Part shown: positions 5,551 through 8,684 of the stretch, piece after piece
Position numbering within the stretch: the first letter of the stretch is position 1
Layout of the letters: each line of letters starts with the position of its first letter
DNA from: Candidatus Omnitrophota bacterium
Lineage (GTDB): Bacteria; Omnitrophota; Gorgyraeia; Tantalellales; Tantalellaceae
DNA length: 8,684 nucleotides
NCBI GenBank assembly: GCA_023142805.1
Contig: JAGLIU010000075.1
Location: 1-8,684, forward strand
Direction: 5' to 3'
The notes under the pieces: model-generated
Seen by the model: the letters and a program-made list of their open reading frames with translations, nothing else
What the model was told of the DNA's origin: nothing
Databases searched by the model: none
Position numbers and translations under genes: made by a program

Positions 5551-6966
5551 GTGACGATGGTTGCCGAAAACTATAAGGTAAAAGATATATCGCTTGCGGA
5601 GTTTGGACGGAAAGAAATATGTATAGCCGAGCATGAAATGCCGGGACTTATGGCTATCAGAAAAAAATATATCAAAGAAAAACCTCTTAAAGGTGTACGG
5701 ATAATGGGAGCTCTTCATATGACGATACAAACAGCGGTTCTTATAGAAACATTAGTTGATCTTGGTGCTGATGTAAGATGGGCAAGCTGTAATATTTTTT
5801 CTACACAAGATCATGCTGCCGCGGTTATCGCGAAAGCCGGTGTGCCGGTATTTGCCTGGAAGGGTGAAACCCTTGAGGAATTTTGGTGGTGTATCAAACA
5901 GGCGATCACTTTTCCGGGAGGAAAAGGACCGCAGCTTGTAGTAGATGACGGCGGTGACGCGACCTTAATGATCCATTACGGGGTTCAAGCTGAGAAGGAT
6001 ATTTCGGTGCTTGATTCCGAACCCTCGGGCGAGGATGAGGTAGAACTGATCAAATTATTGAAAAGGACATTGAAAAAGGAACCGGACAAATGGACCAAGA
6101 TAGCGGAAGAGTGGAAAGGTGTGTCCGAAGAGACAACCACAGGTGTTCATCGTTTACAGAGTATGACGAAAGACGGTACATTACTGGTTCCGGCGATCAA
6201 TGTGAATGATTCTGTTACAAAATCGAAATTCGATAATTTATACGGTTGTCGTGAATCTTTGGCGGATGGATTAAAAAGGGCTATTGATGTTATGATTGCC
6301 GGTAAAGTAGCTGTTGTATGCGGATATGGCGATGTTGGTAAAGGATCCGCTCAGTCTCTAAGAGGTTTTGGCGCGCGGGTTATTGTAACAGAGATAGATC
6401 CGATTTGTGCTTTGCAAGCCGCTATGGAGGGGTATGAGGTAAAAACTATTGAGGAGACTTTGGGTGTGGCGGATATTTATGTAACCGCTACCGGTAACAG
6501 GGATGTTATAAGAATAGAGCATATGGAGAAGATGAAAGAGCAAGCTATAGTTTGCAATATCGGACACTTTGATAATGAGATAGAAGTAGCTTCTTTAGAG
6601 AATTTTCCGGGAATAAAGAAGCAGAACATTAAGCCGCAGGTAGATAAATATATTTTTCCTGACGGAAAAGAAATATTTTTACTGGCGGAAGGCAGGTTAG
6701 TTAATCTTGGATGCGCGACCGGTCATCCGTCATTTGTTATGTCCAATTCTTTTTCTAATCAGGTTCTGGCTCAGATAGATCTTTGGATGAATAAGGATGA
6801 ATATAAGAACAAGGTATATTTACTCTCAAAGGTACTTGATGAGCAAGTTGCCAGACTGCATTTGGACCGCGTTGGTGTAAAACTTACAAAACTGACACAA
6901 AAGCAGTCTAATTATCTAGAGATACCGATAGAAGGGCCGTATAAGCCGGAACATTATAGATATTAG
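5551..6966 (+). CDS. ahcY: Adenosylhomocysteinase (S-adenosyl-L-homocysteine hydrolase)
   Basis: A 471-residue NAD-dependent cytoplasmic enzyme that reversibly splits S-adenosylhomocysteine into adenosine and homocysteine, relieving product inhibition of methyltransferases. Seen: LHMTIQTAVLIETLVDLGA and NIFSTQDHAAA in the substrate domain; DDGGDATLMIH; TTTGVHRL; VNDSVTKSKFDNLYGC with Lys224, Asp228, Asn229 and Cys233, matching human Lys186, Asp190, Asn191 and Cys195; the Rossmann motif CGYGDVGKGSA (Gly258-Gly260-Gly263); CNIGHFDNEIE; GHPSFVMSNSF; and the C-terminal YKPEHYRY tail that reaches a neighbouring subunit. The constant offset of 38 from human numbering reflects the extra segment before TTTGVHRL (EDEVELI to EEWKGVSEE), common in the long bacterial and plant forms. 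GTG start chosen for its ribosome-binding-site spacing; ATG at 5557 is possible. It follows metK, with which it shares the methyl cycle. Use of this enzyme suggests the Pfs/LuxS route may be absent, which is inference. Confidence 0.97.
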   Translation: MTMVAENYKVKDISLAEFGRKEICIAEHEMPGLMAIRKKYIKEKPLKGVRIMGALHMTIQTAVLIETLVDLGADVRWASCNIFSTQDHAAAVIAKAGVPVFAWKGETLEEFWWCIKQAITFPGGKGPQLVVDDGGDATLMIHYGVQAEKDISVLDSEPSGEDEVELIKLLKRTLKKEPDKWTKIAEEWKGVSEETTTGVHRLQSMTKDGTLLVPAINVNDSVTKSKFDNLYGCRESLADGLKRAIDVMIAGKVAVVCGYGDVGKGSAQSLRGFGARVIVTEIDPICALQAAMEGYEVKTIEETLGVADIYVTATGNRDVIRIEHMEKMKEQAIVCNIGHFDNEIEVASLENFPGIKKQNIKPQVDKYIFPDGKEIFLLAEGRLVNLGCATGHPSFVMSNSFSNQVLAQIDLWMNKDEYKNKVYLLSKVLDEQVARLHLDRVGVKLTKLTQKQSNYLEIPIEGPYKPEHYRY

Positions 6967-6998
6967 GAAGTAATAAATTTAAGCTGAGGGTTATTGGG

Positions 6999-7019
6999 CC
7001 AAAAGTCATTTTTTGGAGG
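6999..7019 (+). promoter_or_regulatory. pfkA ribosome-binding site partly covered by a small hairpin
   Basis: GGAGG (7015-7019) lies 7 nt before the ATG at 7027 and fixes that start over the upstream in-frame TTG at 6994. CCAAAA (6999-7004) is the exact complement of TTTTGG (7011-7016), so a 6-bp stem (7 with a G-T pair) over a short loop would take up the first two Gs of the site. This could lower translation when folded. The stem is AT-rich and weak, so this is a possibility only. Confidence 0.4.
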
Positions 7020-7026
7020 AATAGGA

Positions 7027-8013
7027 ATGTTTGATAAGAAGATCAAGAGAATCGGGATCATGACTTCCGGGGGAGATTCTCCCGGGATGAACGCGGCGAC
7101 AAGAAGTATTGTCCGTAAAGCTATATTTGAAGGACTTGAAGTAAGGGGTATCTTGAGAGGGTATGAGGGGCTTATCAATGATGAAATAATAGAGATGAAT
7201 TCTCGAAGTGTGAGTAATATACTTTCGCGAGGGGGGACTATACTTAAAACGGCAAGATCGAAAGAATTTATGACAAAAGACGGTCAAAAAAAAGCCGTGG
7301 ATGTTATTAAAAAAAATAAATTAGATGCCATTGTCATTAACGGTGGGAATGGGTCTCTTCAGGGAGCGATAACACTTGAAAAAGATTGGCGGGTAAAAAC
7401 GCTAGGTCTTCCCGGAACCATAGATAATGATCTTGGACATACTGATTACACAATAGGATCGCATACTTCAGTAGATACGGTTTTGGACGCGGTTGATAAA
7501 ATACGGGATACGGTTTCAAGTATGGAACGTGTATATATAATAGAGGTTATGGGGAGAAAAGAACCTTATATAGCCGTAATGGCGGGTCTCGCCGGTGGTG
7601 CTGAAGAGATCCTGGTTCCCGGTATGGAGCTTGATATAGAACAGATATCGAGTGATATTGTATCCGCCAAAAAAAAAGGTAAACGCAGTTGGATCATTAT
7701 TGTTTCCGAAGGGTTTTCTTCCGCTCAGCTTTTGGCAAAAAGGATAGAAAATAAAACCGAATATGAAGTGCGTTCAATAACATTAGGACATGTTCAGAGA
7801 GGTGGCGCTCCAAACGCTCCGGACAGGATTCTTGCTTCAAGAATGGGGGCATATGCCGTTGATGCTCTTTTGGGTGGTCATTCAGGAAAGATGGTGGGAA
7901 TAAAAGGCGATAAACTTCATCTTGTGTCGTATGAAAAGGCTTGTTTTGACAGAATGAAAGACAAGGAGCTCAATAAAGAGCTTTATGCTCTTACCAAATT
8001 ACTCGCGTCATGA
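7027..8013 (+). CDS. pfkA: 6-phosphofructokinase (PfkA family) with Asn in the GGDGS motif
   Basis: A 328-residue protein, near the usual 320. The family phosphorylates fructose 6-phosphate to fructose 1,6-bisphosphate, the committed glycolytic step. Seen: TSGGDSPGMNAATR at the N-terminus; PGTIDND (129-135) with catalytic-base Asp133; ERVYIIEVMGR and LGHVQRGG for sugar-phosphate binding; DRILASRMGAYAVD. Gly109 and Gly130 match the ATP-type residues (Gly104 and Gly124 in E. coli); PPi-dependent enzymes usually have Asp and Lys there. The odd point is Asn108 (codon AAT, 7348-7350): the motif reads GGNGS where E. coli Asp103 contacts Mg-ATP. Allosteric-site residues equivalent to E. coli Arg21, Arg25, Arg154 and Glu187 are kept, while Arg54 aligns with Ser. 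ATP use is the best guess, but altered kinetics or donor are possible. The stop overlaps the next start by 4 nt (ATGA), so translation is probably coupled. Confidence 0.9.
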   Translation: MFDKKIKRIGIMTSGGDSPGMNAATRSIVRKAIFEGLEVRGILRGYEGLINDEIIEMNSRSVSNILSRGGTILKTARSKEFMTKDGQKKAVDVIKKNKLDAIVINGGNGSLQGAITLEKDWRVKTLGLPGTIDNDLGHTDYTIGSHTSVDTVLDAVDKIRDTVSSMERVYIIEVMGRKEPYIAVMAGLAGGAEEILVPGMELDIEQISSDIVSAKKKGKRSWIIIVSEGFSSAQLLAKRIENKTEYEVRSITLGHVQRGGAPNAPDRILASRMGAYAVDALLGGHSGKMVGIKGDKLHLVSYEKACFDRMKDKELNKELYALTKLLAS

Positions 8014-8684
8014 AAATTATACCTAAATATTTACTTAAAGAACTTGGTGCCCCGTTTCTGGGGTCACTGCTTATATCCACTATCATATTGGCAGCCGGCA
8101 ATATAATACAGACCGTAGATATGGTGATAAATAAGGGAGTGGAGTTCCTGCAGGTTCTGAAGATATTTATGTTTTTTTTGCCATATGTACTGATATTTAC
8201 AATTCCCATATCTGTGTTGGCGGCGGTTCTACTCGGGTTTGGCCGGCTTTCAAGTGATAATGAGGTTACGACACTTCGTACAAGTGGTATAAGTATGTAC
8301 GAAGTTGTTTTCCCCGTGATTGTATGCGGACTTTTAATAAGTCTTTTAAGCGTTCCTTTGAACGATAAAGTGCTTCCTGAATCAGAATTTGCCGCGCGCA
8401 AACTTTTGAAGAATATAGGACTCCGTCACCCCGCCGCCATGTTAGAACCCGGGGTTTTTGTTAAAGGGTTTCAGAACTATATAATCTTTATACATGGTGT
8501 TAAGGGTAACGTTCTGGAAAATGTCAGGATTTACCAGCCTAGAGGAGAAAAACCTACGCGTACGATAGTAGCTAGAAAAGGACGTGTAATCTCAGTTCCC
8601 GAAGAAAATAGCGTAAAATTGAGACTTTCAGATGGAACAGCCGATGAAGTATCGGCTGATAAACCCGACGAGTTTTATAAGCTT
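8010..8684 (+). CDS. LptF/LptG-family lipopolysaccharide export permease, N-terminal part (3' truncated by window edge)
   Basis: The frame starts at the ATG overlapping the pfkA stop and stays open to the right edge, giving 225 residues of a family usually around 350-400. LptF and LptG are inner-membrane subunits of the LptB2FGC transporter that extracts lipopolysaccharide and feeds it to the periplasmic Lpt bridge. Seen: N-terminal MKIIPKYLLKELGAPF, transmembrane segments at about residues 14-34, 50-77 and 98-118, and the cytoplasmic coupling motif GRLSSDNEVTTLRTSGIS (78-95) that in this family contacts LptB. A hydrophilic beta-rich periplasmic domain begins after about residue 125 and is cut off. 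The C-terminal helices are outside. Whether this is LptF or LptG cannot be told; a partner gene may follow. No ribosome-binding site precedes the ATG, which fits translational coupling to pfkA. It implies a Gram-negative envelope. Confidence 0.9.
   Translation, partial: MKIIPKYLLKELGAPFLGSLLISTIILAAGNIIQTVDMVINKGVEFLQVLKIFMFFLPYVLIFTIPISVLAAVLLGFGRLSSDNEVTTLRTSGISMYEVVFPVIVCGLLISLLSVPLNDKVLPESEFAARKLLKNIGLRHPAAMLEPGVFVKGFQNYIIFIHGVKGNVLENVRIYQPRGEKPTRTIVARKGRVISVPEENSVKLRLSDGTADEVSADKPDEFYKL

Noticed and set aside
7066..7087. GC-rich hairpin (GGGAG/CTCCC) early in pfkA
   Set aside because: The bases encode the conserved GGDSPG motif, so the protein explains the sequence.
7991..8401. Minus-strand open frame of 136 codons at the pfkA-lptF/G junction
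   Set aside because: The plus strand encodes an unmistakable LptF/LptG N-terminus through this region; the antisense product has no family features.
8679..8684. AAGCTT (HindIII site) at the very end, as a sign of a cloning junction
   Set aside because: The reading frame of the permease continues smoothly into it; a six-base site at an arbitrary window edge is not evidence of a junction.

Overview
The window reads as one uninterrupted, same-strand run of chromosomal genes from a Gram-negative-type bacterium. The LptF/LptG-family permease at the right edge implies a lipopolysaccharide-bearing outer membrane. Base composition is AT-leaning, but GCG is common for alanine and ATA for isoleucine. 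Gene content and codon habits resemble candidate phyla known mostly from metagenomes, such as Omnitrophota. That placement is inference from memory of gene style, with low confidence. There are no mobile elements, CRISPR arrays, rRNA or tRNA genes that I can support.

Left part (1-3476): the C-terminal two thirds of a GH57 alpha-glucan-processing enzyme runs in from the left edge. Its catalytic N-terminal barrel lies outside the window. It is followed 3 nt later by HPr (ptsH) and then by enzyme I (ptsI). These are the two general phosphocarriers of the PEP:sugar phosphotransferase system. All expected catalytic residues are present, but no sugar-specific EII component is nearby.

Middle part (3509-6966): a sugar-phosphate nucleotidyltransferase without a beta-helix domain comes first. 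SAM synthetase (metK) and S-adenosylhomocysteine hydrolase (ahcY) follow, two enzymes of the activated-methyl cycle. The 114-nt metK-ahcY gap is the longest non-coding stretch and holds a set of mutually exclusive short inverted repeats that resemble a small attenuator. No known SAM or SAH riboswitch was recognisable there.

Right part (7027-8684): a phosphofructokinase of the bacterial PfkA type has an Asn where the usual Gly-Gly-Asp-Gly-Ser motif has its Mg-ATP-binding Asp. It overlaps by 4 nt (ATGA) with a 5'-complete, 3'-truncated LptF/LptG-family permease gene.

All genes are co-directional, with intergenic distances of 3, 73, 32, 41, 114, 60 and -4 nt, so one or a few overlapping transcripts are likely. 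A candidate promoter lies just before ptsI. Functionally the run combines glucan breakdown, PTS-type phosphate signalling, the glycolytic commitment step, sugar-nucleotide supply and methyl-group recycling. The most unusual items are the Asp-to-Asn change in the phosphofructokinase, the attenuator-like leader of ahcY, a hairpin that covers part of the pfkA ribosome-binding site, and a perfect 10-bp hairpin at the end of the GH57 gene. I do not see a clearly new multi-gene system; most of the window is ordinary core metabolism.
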